Positions 51,112 to 60,784 of a stretch of 64,000 nucleotides of DNA are shown in pieces; within the stretch, counting starts at the first letter, position 1; each line of letters starts with the position of its first letter. The translations under genes were made by a program, and so were the position numbers. The stretch spans positions 62,001 through 126,000 of the forward strand of contig JAKFUF010000011.1 of NCBI GenBank assembly GCA_021732845.1. Reading direction: 5' to 3'. The stretch comes from Planctomycetaceae bacterium. Lineage in GTDB: Bacteria > Planctomycetota > Planctomycetia > Planctomycetales > Planctomycetaceae. A model generated the notes under the pieces. The model was not told the DNA's origin and made no database searches. It saw nothing but the letters and a program-made list of their open reading frames with translations.

Positions 51112-52149
51112 TTATCTGGCAGACTTCCTGACGAATTTCTGCAGCGAATGACACGTCGGATCCACCAGTCCGCGGTTGCCGCCAGCCGACATGACGACTT
51201 CTGAGACGTACAGGTCGCCGCGAGAATCGACGCGGACATCGTGCGGCGCGAAAAAGTCGCCGGGAGCGCACGGATTCACACCGCCGCCCCACCGCGCCTT
51301 GACCTCGCCCTGGGCGTCCAGAATGCTCAAACAGCCGCCCGTGGCTTCTGCAAACGGCGGATGGGTTCCAGGCCACATTCCCGCCCGAAAACCAAGCTCC
51401 GCTACAAAAATGTCTCCGCCGGGCGTGATGCAGAGCTGACAGGGACGGACCACATTCGTCCATTCGGTCAAAAACTTGCCGTCCGGCGAGAATAATTGAA
51501 TCCGGCTGTTCTCCCGGTCGGCCACGTAGACGATCCCCTCCCGGTCGACCGCGATCCCATGTGGCACGCGAAACTGGCCGGGTCCATTCCCGGGTTCGCC
51601 CCAGGAGAACAGCAGTTGCCCCTCGGCGGAGAACTTATGAACCCGCGCGTTCCCGTAGCCGTCGGAAATGTACAGGTCGCCCGTGGGGCTGAGCGCCAGA
51701 TTGGTGGGGTAATTGAACGGTTCGCCGGCCCGCACGATGGTGCGAAAGTCGATGCTGGTGGAGCCGGTCTCCGAGGGTTTTCCCCGCGTGCCCAGGGTGA
51801 ACAGCAACCGCCCCTCGGGCGTGAATTTCTGAACCGTGTGGCCCAGGTCATCGGTGCAGTAGACGGCATCATCGGGGCCGATGAAGATCCCGTGCGGCCG
51901 CGTGAAGACGCCTTCTCCCCACGAGCGGAGAAACTTTCCGTTCTGGTCAAACACCATCACCGGATGTTCGCCGCGGTTGAAGACAAACACGCGGTCCTGC
52001 CGATCCACGGCGACCGCGGTCACTTCCGCCCAGCTCCAGCCCGCGGGGACCTGCGCCCAGGTGTCTTGAGCCACATAGCCAAAATCCTCACAGGATTTTG
52101 TGGGCACCGTGAATCGGTCGGAAGACTTCGATGTGGTTGTCGTCGGCAT
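51112..52149 (-). CDS. NHL-repeat beta-propeller protein
   Basis: A 345-residue protein when started at ATG 52149 (GAGGTC upstream); the longer frame adds 31 residues without meaning. Five to six NHL-type blades are visible: VTAVAVDRQDRVFVFNRGEH, PHGIFIGPDDAVYCTDDLGH, YPTNLALSPTGDLYISDGYG, PHGIAVDREGIVYVADRENS, and PHDVRVDSRGDLYVSEV. The arrangement resembles peptidylglycine-lyase-like and SMP-30-like propellers. No signal peptide is obvious. Function unknown; probably ligand or carbohydrate binding or hydrolysis. Confidence 0.85.
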   Translation of the reverse strand: MPTTTTSKSSDRFTVPTKSCEDFGYVAQDTWAQVPAGWSWAEVTAVAVDRQDRVFVFNRGEHPVMVFDQNGKFLRSWGEGVFTRPHGIFIGPDDAVYCTDDLGHTVQKFTPEGRLLFTLGTRGKPSETGSTSIDFRTIVRAGEPFNYPTNLALSPTGDLYISDGYGNARVHKFSAEGQLLFSWGEPGNGPGQFRVPHGIAVDREGIVYVADRENSRIQLFSPDGKFLTEWTNVVRPCQLCITPGGDIFVAELGFRAGMWPGTHPPFAEATGGCLSILDAQGEVKARWGGGVNPCAPGDFFAPHDVRVDSRGDLYVSEVVMSAGGNRGLVDPTCHSLQKFVRKSAR

Positions 52150-52514
52150 GGAGACCTCGGGTCGCGGCGCTGGGCTGTGCAGCGATAGTCTCGTGCCCAA
52201 AGCGGTTGAAGACAACCGTGACGACCGTCGATTCGCCCCCAACGATCGCGACGGGGAAACCGAGCGGGAAGCACTCGATGCGACACCTGCGCGGCATGGT
52301 CATGCTCCAAGCCATGGACACTCTGAACCAAGCTGGGGGTGTTGCTCACGCAGATTCAGGGCTCGGACGCGGTCGCGGTTTGACCGAGGTGAGAACAACC
52401 GCTTAAGCTTTACTTGGGCGGGTAAGCGCCCCGGAATTCGCGGGCATCGCATTTGCCGCAAGTGGCCATTTTCACCACCAGGCGTGGCCCGCGCCACTTC
52501 CTTCGGGACGACTG
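52150..52514. other. Divergent intergenic region
   Basis: No gene is supported. It holds the promoters of the NHL gene and of the hybrid kinase gene; no specific motif is claimed. Confidence 0.4.
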
Positions 52515-55500
52515 ATGACCAACCCTGTCCATCCCCCCGCTTCTGGCCACAAAGCGGATTACACGCTGTCGGTGGGGCTGACGGCAGTCACGTTGTTTTT
52601 TGTCATCAGCGGGGTGGTTCTGTATCTCAATACCCGCGCCCTGCTGCGCGATGCCAACTCAATTATCGCAACCCACGAGACGTTGATCTCGCTGGCGGAT
52701 GTGCTGTCGCAGTTAAAGGACGCCGAGAGCGGGCAGCGGGGGTTCATCATCACGGGTGATGAGCAGTATCTGGAAACCTATGCGGCGGCAACTGGCCTGA
52801 TCCAGGAGCGGATGGATCGGATTGAGGAGAAGTCCCAGAAGAATTCAATGCAACTGACGCGTCTGGGAGAATTGAAGCAACTGACGCAAGTCAAGCTGGA
52901 TGAAATGGCCAGTACCATCGAACTGCGGCGGAAACAGGGGTTCGAGGCGGCGCGGCAGTTGGTGGGGAAGGGCCGTGGCAAGGCGGCGATGGATGGGATC
53001 CGGGCCCGTGTGGACGAGATGCAGAAATCCGAGCGCGAGCTGCGGCTCAAGCGCATGGCCGAAATGGACGACGCCTACTGGGTCGCTGTCGCCAGCGGCA
53101 TCATGAGCGCGGTGCTGGGGGTTTTTCTCACCATTATCATCGGCTATCTGCTGCGGCGGGCGGTCCGTGCCCGGCAGCGGCAGGAGTGGCTCCAGGCGGC
53201 ACAAGTCGGGCTGAGTCTGGCGATGGTGGGTGACCAGCGGCTGGATCAGCTCGGCGGCAGCATCCTGCGGTTTCTGGCGGAACATCTGAATGCCCAAGCC
53301 GGCGCGCTGTTCGCCCGCGATGGCACTCTCTATCGGCGCATCGCCACGCATGGTGTTCCCGTGGTCAACAGCATGCCGCAGTTGGTCGTGGTCGGTGACG
53401 GGCTGTTGGGGCAGGCCATCAAAGACACCCGCACGATGCTGCTGCACGATGTGCCCGATGGCTATTTGAACATCGGTTCGGCGCTGGGCCAGGGAAAGCC
53501 AAGCCACCTGGTCATCGTGCCGCTGGTGGCCGATGGCGACGCCAACGCGGTCTTGGAACTGGGGTTCATCCAAAAACTGGACGACTCCCTCACCGAGGTC
53601 TTCGACCGTGTCTCCGAGTCCGTGGCGGTGGCCATCCGGTCGGCCAATTATCGGCAAAATCTGCAGAATCTGCTGGAAGAGACCCAGCGGCAGGCGGAGG
53701 AGCTGCAGGTCCAAAGCGAAGAGCTGCGGGTCGGCAACGAAGAGCTGGAAGAGCAAAGCCGCGCGCTGCGGGAATCCCAGAACCGCCTCGAACTCCAGCA
53801 GGCGGAACTGGAGCAGACGAATTCCCAACTGGAGGAACAGACGCAACTGCTGGAAGTGCAGAGGGATGATCTGGCGAAGTCGCAGGCTTCGCTGGAGTCT
53901 CAGGCAAAGGAACTGGCCCAGGCCAGCCAGTACAAGTCCGACTTTCTGGCGAACATGTCGCATGAACTGCGGACTCCGCTCAACTCCTCCCTGATCCTCG
54001 CCAAGCTGCTGGCGGACAATCCCACACACAATCTGACGGACGAACAGGTCAAATACGCGCAGACGATCCAGTCGGCGGGAAATGACCTGCTGGCACTGAT
54101 CAACGACATTCTCGACCTGGCAAAGATCGAGGCCGGGCGGATGGAGATGCGGCCGGAAGTGGTGTCGCTGAACCAGGTGATCAAGGGGTTAAGCCGCACG
54201 TTTGAGCCCCTGGCGAGCCAGCGGGGCCTGCAATTCTCCGCACAGATCGCCGCCGATTGCCCGGACACGCTGGAGACCGACCGGCAGCGGTTGGAGCAGA
54301 TTCTCAAGAACCTGCTCTCCAACGCGATCAAGTTCACGGACACAGGCGCGGTCACGCTGCGGGTGTGCCGGGCGGCACACAGCGGGTTGGCGTTCGAGGT
54401 GCATGACACGGGCATCGGCATTCCAGCGCACCAGCAGAAAATGGTCTTTGAAGCATTCCGCCAGGCCGATGGAACGACGAACCGGCGTCACGGGGGGACG
54501 GGGCTGGGGCTGTCGATCTCGCGAGAATTGACCCGATTGCTCTGCGGCGAGATCGAGCTGCAGAGTGAAGTCGACCGGGGCAGCACGTTCACCGTGACAA
54601 TCCCGGAAGCCTACGACCCCAGGCAGGTTCAGGGGGCGTCGCAGAGCCCCCCTGCCTCGTTGCAGTCCGCGATTGACGCGGCGACAAAACCGGTGACATT
54701 GCCCAAGGACCTGCCGGAGGCCAAATCCACCCGATCGATACCGGCCCGCCGCAGTGACGACGATCGCGAACGGCTGAGCGGCAGCCACAATCTGATTCTC
54801 GTGGTTGAAGACGACGAGTCGTTCGCGCGCATCCTTTACGATTTGGTGCAGGAACTCGATTTTCAGTGCCTGATCGCCCACACGGCCGAAGATGCGCTGC
54901 TGGCCGCGAGGCAGTTCGAATTGAGTGCGGTGGTGCTGGATGTCGGCCTGCCCGACCATTCTGGGCTCTCGGTGCTGGACCGGCTCAAGCACAACCCGCG
55001 GACGCGGCATATCCCCGTGCATGTGGTGTCTGCCGGTGACTATGCGGAAACCGCCCTCGCGCTGGGGGCCGTGGGCTACATGCTCAAGCCGGTGAAACGC
55101 GACGAATTGCTCCAGGCACTGCAGCGGCTGGAATCGCATTTTGCCCGGCGAATGCGGCGTGTGTTGGTGGTCGAGGATGATCCCGTGCAGCTCGACAGCC
55201 TGAAAAAGCTGCTGAGTTCCCACGAGGTGCAGACCGTGGGGGCGGAGAACGCGGCGGCCTGCCTCGAATGTTTGAAGAACGAGACGATTGACTGCATGGT
55301 TCTCGACCTGACGCTGCCCGATGCCTCCGGTTACTCGCTGCTGGAGACGCTGGCCCAGGAGGACGCCTATTCCTTCCCCCCGGTCATCGTCTACACCGGC
55401 CGCGACCTGTCCAGCGATGAAGAGCAGCGGCTCAGGCGGTACTCGAAGTCGATCATCATCAAGGGGGCGAAATCGCCCGAGCGGCTGCTGGACGAGGTGA

Positions 55501-55988
55501 CACTGTTCCTCCACCAGGTCGTCTCGGAACTGCCGCCCGAGCAGCAGCGGATGCTGGAGCAGGCGCGCAGCCGCGATGCCGCCTTGGAGGGCCGCCGGAT
55601 CCTCATCGTCGAGGACGATGTGCGGAATGTCTTCGCCCTGACGAGCATTTTGGAGAACCGCGGAGCCACGGTGCAGATCACGCGAAACGGCCGCGAATCT
55701 CTGGAGGCGCTGGAGAATTCCCGCGGCGATCCCAAACTGGCGATCGACCTCGTGCTGATGGACGTGATGATGCCCGAGATGGACGGACTGACCGCCACCC
55801 GGGAAATCCGCAAGCAGGCACAGTGGAAGAAGCTGCCGATCATCATGCTGACGGCCAAGGCGATGAAGGACGACCAGGACCGTTGCCTGGAAGCCGGGGC
55901 CAACGACTACATGTCGAAGCCACTGGATGTCGAAAAACTGCTGTCGCTCGTTCGGGTCTGGATGCCCCCCGTGAAGCACGGGAGCTGA
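52515..55988 (+). CDS. Hybrid sensor histidine kinase with CHASE3, GAF and three receiver domains
   Basis: A 1157-residue protein: a membrane helix (about 17-38), a CHASE3 sensor (about 45-190, LKDAESGQRGFIITGDEQYL), a second helix (about 195-215), a GAF domain (about 230-375), a long coiled coil, HisKA with FLANMSHELRTPLNSS (His about 483), HATPase (ILKNLLSNAIKFTD, VHDTGIGIPA, GGTGLGLSIS) and three receivers starting near 760 (VVEDDESF, Asp in VVLDVGLPDHS), 883 (VVEDDPVQ, VLDLTLPD) and 1029 (IVEDDVRN, LMDVMMPEMDG). CheR follows after one base. This is the CheB/CheR-associated class of chemosensory-like hybrid kinases. Confidence 0.93.
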   Translation: MTNPVHPPASGHKADYTLSVGLTAVTLFFVISGVVLYLNTRALLRDANSIIATHETLISLADVLSQLKDAESGQRGFIITGDEQYLETYAAATGLIQERMDRIEEKSQKNSMQLTRLGELKQLTQVKLDEMASTIELRRKQGFEAARQLVGKGRGKAAMDGIRARVDEMQKSERELRLKRMAEMDDAYWVAVASGIMSAVLGVFLTIIIGYLLRRAVRARQRQEWLQAAQVGLSLAMVGDQRLDQLGGSILRFLAEHLNAQAGALFARDGTLYRRIATHGVPVVNSMPQLVVVGDGLLGQAIKDTRTMLLHDVPDGYLNIGSALGQGKPSHLVIVPLVADGDANAVLELGFIQKLDDSLTEVFDRVSESVAVAIRSANYRQNLQNLLEETQRQAEELQVQSEELRVGNEELEEQSRALRESQNRLELQQAELEQTNSQLEEQTQLLEVQRDDLAKSQASLESQAKELAQASQYKSDFLANMSHELRTPLNSSLILAKLLADNPTHNLTDEQVKYAQTIQSAGNDLLALINDILDLAKIEAGRMEMRPEVVSLNQVIKGLSRTFEPLASQRGLQFSAQIAADCPDTLETDRQRLEQILKNLLSNAIKFTDTGAVTLRVCRAAHSGLAFEVHDTGIGIPAHQQKMVFEAFRQADGTTNRRHGGTGLGLSISRELTRLLCGEIELQSEVDRGSTFTVTIPEAYDPRQVQGASQSPPASLQSAIDAATKPVTLPKDLPEAKSTRSIPARRSDDDRERLSGSHNLILVVEDDESFARILYDLVQELDFQCLIAHTAEDALLAARQFELSAVVLDVGLPDHSGLSVLDRLKHNPRTRHIPVHVVSAGDYAETALALGAVGYMLKPVKRDELLQALQRLESHFARRMRRVLVVEDDPVQLDSLKKLLSSHEVQTVGAENAAACLECLKNETIDCMVLDLTLPDASGYSLLETLAQEDAYSFPPVIVYTGRDLSSDEEQRLRRYSKSIIIKGAKSPERLLDEVTLFLHQVVSELPPEQQRMLEQARSRDAALEGRRILIVEDDVRNVFALTSILENRGATVQITRNGRESLEALENSRGDPKLAIDLVLMDVMMPEMDGLTATREIRKQAQWKKLPIIMLTAKAMKDDQDRCLEAGANDYMSKPLDVEKLLSLVRVWMPPVKHGS

Positions 55989-55989
55989 C

Positions 55990-56817
55990 ATGGCAGACCG
56001 AACGAACGACATCGAATTGCGGCTTCTGCTGGAGGCGATTTTTCAGAAGTACCACTACGACTTCCGTGGCTACTCGATGGCCTCCATCAAGCGGAGGCTC
56101 AGCCACGCCCGCGAGGTGTTTGAATGCGAGACCTTTTCGCAACTGCAGGATCGGGTGTTGCATGACCCGTCCGTGCTGCCCGCGCTGCTGTCCTACCTCA
56201 CGGTGCAGGTGAGCGAACTGTTTCGGGATCCGGCCTATTTTCGCGCCATCCGCGAGAAAGTGGTGCCACACCTCAAGACGTTTCCATCCCTGAAGGTCTG
56301 GGTGGCGGGCTGCGCGCGGGGGGAGGAGCTGTATTCGCTGGCGATCTTGTTCCGTGAAGAGGGGCTGGAAGGCCGCACCATGTTCTACGGCACCGACATC
56401 AGCCACGAGGCCTTGAAGCGGGCGGAAGCGGGCGTGTTTGAACTGGACCGCATCCCCCTGTTTACCGAGAACCACCGCAAATCGGGGGGGAAAACCTCCC
56501 TCTCGGACTATTACACGGCGGCCTACGGCAATGCGGTGTTCGACAAGAGCCTCAGGCAAAAGACCGTGTTTTCCGATCACAGCCTGGTCTCCGACGCGGT
56601 GTTCGCCGAAGTTCAACTCGTCTCCTGCCGCAATGTCCTGATCTATTTCGACCGGGAACTGCAGGACCGCGCTGTCGGACTGTTCAAGGATTCGCTGTCC
56701 CGCCACGGTTTTCTGGGACTGGGAGCCAAAGAGAGCCTGCGGTTCGCCCGCGATGCCGATGCCTTTGCCGAATTCGCTCCTCAGGAACGGCTGTATCAAA
56801 AACGGGGTGACCGGTGA
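55990..56817 (+). CDS. cheR: CheR-type protein-glutamate methyltransferase
   Basis: A 275-residue CheR: an N-terminal helical domain (FQKYHYDFRGYSMASIKRRL), then LTVQVSELFRDPAYFRAIRE and the SAM site VWVAGCARGEELYSLAILFR, FYGTDISHEALKRAEAG, VSCRNVLIYFDRELQDRAVG. GGAG stands before the ATG, and the gene begins one base after the hybrid kinase gene stops. It methylates glutamates on a receptor or other signalling protein; no methyl-accepting receptor is seen here, so the target may be the kinase itself. The next gene, cheB, is only a remnant. Confidence 0.92.
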   Translation: MADRTNDIELRLLLEAIFQKYHYDFRGYSMASIKRRLSHAREVFECETFSQLQDRVLHDPSVLPALLSYLTVQVSELFRDPAYFRAIREKVVPHLKTFPSLKVWVAGCARGEELYSLAILFREEGLEGRTMFYGTDISHEALKRAEAGVFELDRIPLFTENHRKSGGKTSLSDYYTAAYGNAVFDKSLRQKTVFSDHSLVSDAVFAEVQLVSCRNVLIYFDRELQDRAVGLFKDSLSRHGFLGLGAKESLRFARDADAFAEFAPQERLYQKRGDR

Positions 56818-56924
56818 TTCCCCGGGCGGTCGTCATCGGGGCATCGACTGGCGCGGTGGGCTCGGGGCTCCGAAATCCGAAATCCGGGAATTCGACAGAT
56901 GATCCGCGCGCCGATCTTTTGTAG
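56814..56924 (+). pseudogene. Truncated CheB methylesterase start
   Basis: From a GTG that overlaps the cheR stop as GTGA, the frame reads IPRAVVIGASTGAVGSGL, the start of a CheB catalytic domain, and then ends after 36 codons. The rest of CheB is missing. Such a start is found directly after cheR in intact operons. Confidence 0.65.
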
Positions 56925-56971
56925 AATCGGGCTGCGGTCGCGACGTTTCTCATTCACCTGGGAAAGCTCTC

Positions 56972-57649
56972 ATGTCCATCGACAACGCACTGACTTGGAT
57001 TCGAGCGTCGATGACCTCCCCCGCTGCCCGGCGGGACAGCATCGCACTGCTTGAAAATGCAGCCACGCGGCAAGTTCAGGCGCACATGGTCATTGGACCG
57101 CGTGTGCTGAAATGCGGAGCGCCGCGGCTGACAAAGTGGGACGGACATGATCTCATCCATGTCGATCTCACCGAAGAGGAGCAGATCGCGTTCAGGGTTC
57201 CCGAGAATGGCATCGTGTCCGCCTTGGCATTGACCAACCCGCACATTCGGGCGCCGCGGGTGCAATTCACCATCTCCAACCTCGAATTCGACAACGCCCA
57301 AGCCCACGACGGCAACCGGCATCTGGCAGGGTTTTGTCAAATCAAGGCACCCGCGCGATCGGAGTCGGAGGCCGGCGGGCGGTACGTGATGGAGGCCACC
57401 TACTTTCGTCCGGACCTGCCTGCCGCCGTTCAGAGCTACTGGTACTTTCCGCAGCCGCACTATTGGGCGGTGGAGAACCGCGTTCGATTCGCGTTTTCGC
57501 CGTTCTACTCGCAATTCGTCCCGCGCATGCAAGGCCCCCTCATCGTGCAGATTGCCCTGCTTGAGTTGTCAGATCCCGTGGGGGGTGTCCAACGAGGGTG
57601 CTGGAGGGTCAGCAATGCGGCCGCGGGGCATGTGAAGCTCTCCGGATAA
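56972..57649 (+). CDS. Hypothetical protein
   Basis: A 225-residue protein with no family I recognise. It has no signal peptide and no membrane helix. Several beta strands are visible (HMVIGPRVLKCGAPRLTKWD, VQFTISNLEFDN, GRYVMEATYFRPDLPAAV, YWYFPQPHYWAVENRVRF) and it is rich in aromatic residues, which fits a beta-sandwich. It lies about 50 bp after the cheB remnant in the same direction and may or may not belong to that operon. No clear Shine-Dalgarno is visible. Confidence 0.6.
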   Translation: MSIDNALTWIRASMTSPAARRDSIALLENAATRQVQAHMVIGPRVLKCGAPRLTKWDGHDLIHVDLTEEEQIAFRVPENGIVSALALTNPHIRAPRVQFTISNLEFDNAQAHDGNRHLAGFCQIKAPARSESEAGGRYVMEATYFRPDLPAAVQSYWYFPQPHYWAVENRVRFAFSPFYSQFVPRMQGPLIVQIALLELSDPVGGVQRGCWRVSNAAAGHVKLSG

Positions 57650-57975
57650 GGCATCGCAGCAAAAATAACTGTGACATTTGTCTCCCTATCCAGCAGCGAA
57701 CGCCATCAAGGACAGCGAATGAAGTTGGTGGGTGAAGTCGACAAGGCTGGCAAAACGGTGCGGGAATCGTACGGTCATAAATTAACCACGAATTTTCACG
57801 AATCTTACGAATATCACGAATGATCAACCGGCATGGCTTCGCGGGTGATGGAATCCTGCGCGTTGTTATTCGTGACATTCGTCTTATTCGTGAAAATTCG
57901 TGGTCCCCCCTTCTCGTTGCCTAAGACCGGCCTTCAGTTAGCATCTTGAAGCGTGCTTTATTCTTTGTCCGGTCC
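57650..57975. repeat. Dispersed repeats, including a complete ACCACGAAT palindrome
   Basis: 57660-57783 is the reverse complement of about 31275-31412. A complete palindromic element, AACCACGAATTTTCACGAAT to AAAATTCGTGGT, covers 57784-57904. AGCACGCTTCAAGATG-class pieces follow in reverse. Confidence 0.75.
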
Positions 57976-57978
57976 TTA

Positions 57979-58526
57979 GGGTCGGAGAAAGAATAACTGT
58001 CGCATTCTTGGAACGAATTACTCTCACGGGCGACGATGCCAAAAGATCATCCCGGAGGGATGAAAGCTCTTAGCCGGGGGTTGAGCGAAGCGACACCCCC
58101 GGTTAGGAACCAGGAAATGCTCCGATCCCGGAGGGATCGCAGCAAGCCTTGCGTGATTCCGGGACACCGCCAGTGGAGCCAGAGCGAATGGCTTCACGAT
58201 AGGTGTTCCGGAATCTCGCAATTTGATACAGCGAGGAACGGTGCTGGCACCCCTGCCGGGGTGCGTTCGTCACACCTGCTTTTCCGGGGGTGTCGCTTCG
58301 TGTCTGTCGACACTTCGCTCAACCCCCGGCTAAGAGCTGTGATCCCTCCGGGATCATCCCTGGTCACGCCACCCCTGTCAGCGTGGCGCTTGTGCTGTCA
58401 TCAGTGCACCGACATAAAGTTCATTCTAATTGATGCCGCGGTCCTAACGCGTGCCGGCTGATGGACTCGTTCACATCGGCCAGCCATCTAGCAAGCAAAA
58501 TGCCCCTGTTATTGTTGCTGCGATCC
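57979..58526 (+). repeat. 548-bp dispersed repeat, copy 2
   Basis: The inverted partner of 21165-21712, collinear and about 99% identical by eye. The two copies bracket 36.3 kb. Confidence 0.85.
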
Positions 58527-58880
58527 TTAGCGCGCGTTAGCGTCCGGTTTTACGACTGCCGGAACCGGACGCTAACGCGCGCTAACTAACGCGTTCCGGC
58601 TCATCGACTTGTTCACATCGGCCAGCCATCTCGCAAGCAAAAATGCCCCTGTGATTGTTGCTGCGCCCCTAAGGACCGCGGCAAGAATAACTGTCGATTT
58701 TTGACGAGCCGTACAGCCAATGAGCCGGAGGGCCTTAGCCCCCGGTTGGAGGATGATCGGAAGACGCCAACGCCACGAACCGGACGCTAACGCGTGCCGG
58801 CTGATGAATCTGCCCTCAGTCGGCGTCCATCCCAAGCAACTTCACCATGTTATTGTTGCCGCGATCCTAAGCTAAGGCAT
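58527..58880. repeat. Repeat fragments after the 548-bp unit
   Basis: GCGCGTTAGCGTCCGG, AACCGGACGCTAACGCG and GGGCCTTAGCCCCCGG pieces, the same classes as at 21713-21800 and 30400-31130. No gene. Confidence 0.6.
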
Positions 58881-58905
58881 CGTGGCCTGTCCCACCAGTC
58901 GCGTG

Positions 58906-60423
58906 TCACTCCGTCGCCGCGGCTGTCAGCACCCGGTTCAGTTCTTCAAGGCCGACGGGCTTGACCAGGTGCCGGTCGAAGCCTGCGGCCAGGCACTGGG
59001 CGCGATCCTCCGGCTGACCCCACCCAGTGACGGCCACCAGCAGCGACTGCTGGAAGTCTGGAGTCTTTCGGAGCCGCGCCGCCAGGTCGAGGCCGCTCAT
59101 GCCAGGCATCCCCAGATCGAGCAGGAATGTATCAGGCCGAAACTGGGGGGCGATGATTAGCGCCGAGCTGGCGTCGAACGCCAGTTCGCAGACATGCCCC
59201 TGGCTCGACAGCAACATCGACAGCCCCCGTGCCGCATCCTGGTTGTCGTCCACAATCAGGATCCGGCGGCGGGGAGGTGTGCCTGACGTTTCGGTCCGCG
59301 CAAGGGGGCGGCCCTGAAGATCAGCCGGACGCGGCAGCCGCAGGATGAATTCGCTCCCCTTCCCCAGGCCCTCACTGGTGGCTGCAAGCGTCCCGCCGTG
59401 CATCTCAGCCAGGGTTCGAGCCAGGCTGAGTCCGATGCCCAGCCCGCTTTGCGACCGGGTCCGCACATCCGCCGCCTGGACAAACAGTTCAAACATCTGC
59501 GGCAGGAACTCCGGGGCGATGCCGATGCCGTTGTCGCGGACACGGATCTCCACGAACAGGCCGTCGGAACTGGCCGAGAGCCAGATGCGCCCGCCGGCCG
59601 GGGTGAATTTGGCGGCATTGTTCAACAGGTTCATCAGCACCTGTGAGGTCCGCGTGGCATCGACATCGAGCAGCACCGGTTCTGCAGGGAGAGAGACAGA
59701 CAGCTCAAGCCCGGCAGCCGCAATTTGCGGGCGTGCCGAATCGGCCCCGTCGCGAATGACATCGGCCAAAGGGACACGCTGCCGCCGGATCTCAATCTTT
59801 CCCGTGTTGATCCGGCTCACATCCAGCAGGTCATCAATCAGCCGCACAAGGTGATCGACCTGCCGCTGCATCATCTGCCGCAGTTCCTGGACCTTTCCGA
59901 CATCGGACGGCGATCGGCCGAGCAGGCGCATCACTTCCAGCCCGGTTCTGATGGGTGCCAGCGGGTTTCGCAGTTCATGCGCCAATGTGGCCAGGAACTC
60001 ATCCTTGCGCCGGTCCTGTTCCTGCAGTTGCCGCGATCGCTGCTCGGCCACGGCCAGCGACCGCCGTCGCAGGGTGCCCGCGACGCCCACCGCCGTCGTA
60101 AATCCAGTGATGATGATGAGGTCGAACAGTTGCTTGCCGGTGAAGCTCCACAATCCACTGAACCCGTGCTCGCGCACATGAAACGTCGCGATCAGCATCA
60201 GCGGCGAGAGCATCGCCGGACCGGTCCCCAGAAACCAGGCACAGGCGATCAGCACGGCGAAAATGAGGAACCCCGCGCTGTCTCCCAGGCCAGACAGCGG
60301 CAGCACCCACGACACGATGACGATCGCGGTCAAGCTGATCAGATACGGCGCGAGCACCGTTCCGGCACGCGACAGGAAACGCATGCCCATCGAGCCCGGA
60401 TTGCCAGAGGATATGGAACGCAT
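58906..60423 (-). CDS. Membrane hybrid histidine kinase/response regulator
   Basis: A 505-residue protein: about four membrane helices at the N-terminus (residues 20-120, VLAPYLISLTAIVIVSWVLP, FLIFAVLIACAWFLGTGPAM) without a large periplasmic sensor, HisKA with FLATLAHELRNPLAPIRTGL (His about 153), HATPase with LMNLLNNAAKFTPAGG, VRDNGIGIAPE and GLGIGLSLARTLAEMH, and a C-terminal receiver (ILIVDDNQDAARGLSMLL, Asp in FLLDLGMPGMSG, VTGWGQ, LVKPVG). It lies just upstream of nothing obvious; the cytochrome oxidase genes are on the same strand and 48 bp away on the other side. The signal is unknown. Confidence 0.92.
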   Translation of the reverse strand: MRSISSGNPGSMGMRFLSRAGTVLAPYLISLTAIVIVSWVLPLSGLGDSAGFLIFAVLIACAWFLGTGPAMLSPLMLIATFHVREHGFSGLWSFTGKQLFDLIIITGFTTAVGVAGTLRRRSLAVAEQRSRQLQEQDRRKDEFLATLAHELRNPLAPIRTGLEVMRLLGRSPSDVGKVQELRQMMQRQVDHLVRLIDDLLDVSRINTGKIEIRRQRVPLADVIRDGADSARPQIAAAGLELSVSLPAEPVLLDVDATRTSQVLMNLLNNAAKFTPAGGRIWLSASSDGLFVEIRVRDNGIGIAPEFLPQMFELFVQAADVRTRSQSGLGIGLSLARTLAEMHGGTLAATSEGLGKGSEFILRLPRPADLQGRPLARTETSGTPPRRRILIVDDNQDAARGLSMLLSSQGHVCELAFDASSALIIAPQFRPDTFLLDLGMPGMSGLDLAARLRKTPDFQQSLLVAVTGWGQPEDRAQCLAAGFDRHLVKPVGLEELNRVLTAAATE

Positions 60424-60470
60424 TGGACTTCGGCAACGCCGCCCGGGGAATCATGGGTCGTAGTCAGCCA

Positions 60471-60761
60471 TCAGCTCGCCCGCGCTGCGACATCCACTCC
60501 CGTCAAGGTGAAGAGAGTGGCGAGGCAGATCAGGCCGGCGATGATCGCCACGACGGTCAGGGGTTGGTTCCAGCGCAGGTGCATGAAGTAGACGATGATG
60601 AGCCACGTCTTGACGAAGGCGATGAGCAGGGCCGCCGCCAGGTGCCAGTGCCCGAGGGGAAACTGTCCCACGACGACCGTGGCAATCAGCAGTCCGAGGA
60701 GCGCGGCATAGATGGTGTAGTACGTCTTCACCTGCGCCGCGGTGGTGGAGTCTGTTTGCAT
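60471..60761 (-). CDS. ctaF: Cytochrome c oxidase subunit IV (caa3 type)
   Basis: A 96-residue protein when started at ATG 60761 behind GAGGG; a longer frame upstream is repeat-derived. Three membrane helices are visible (YYTIYAALLGLLIATVVV, LAAALLIAFVKTWLIIVYFM and LTVVAIIAGLICLATLFTLT), with the conserved K-T-x-L-I-x-x-Y-F-M-H-L-R stretch of COX4_pro. It is the small accessory subunit of the caa3-type terminal oxidase encoded just upstream on this strand, separated from subunit III by repeats. Confidence 0.88.
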   Translation of the reverse strand: MQTDSTTAAQVKTYYTIYAALLGLLIATVVVGQFPLGHWHLAAALLIAFVKTWLIIVYFMHLRWNQPLTVVAIIAGLICLATLFTLTGVDVAARAS

Positions 60762-60784
60762 CGTGACACCCTCGTTAGACTGCG

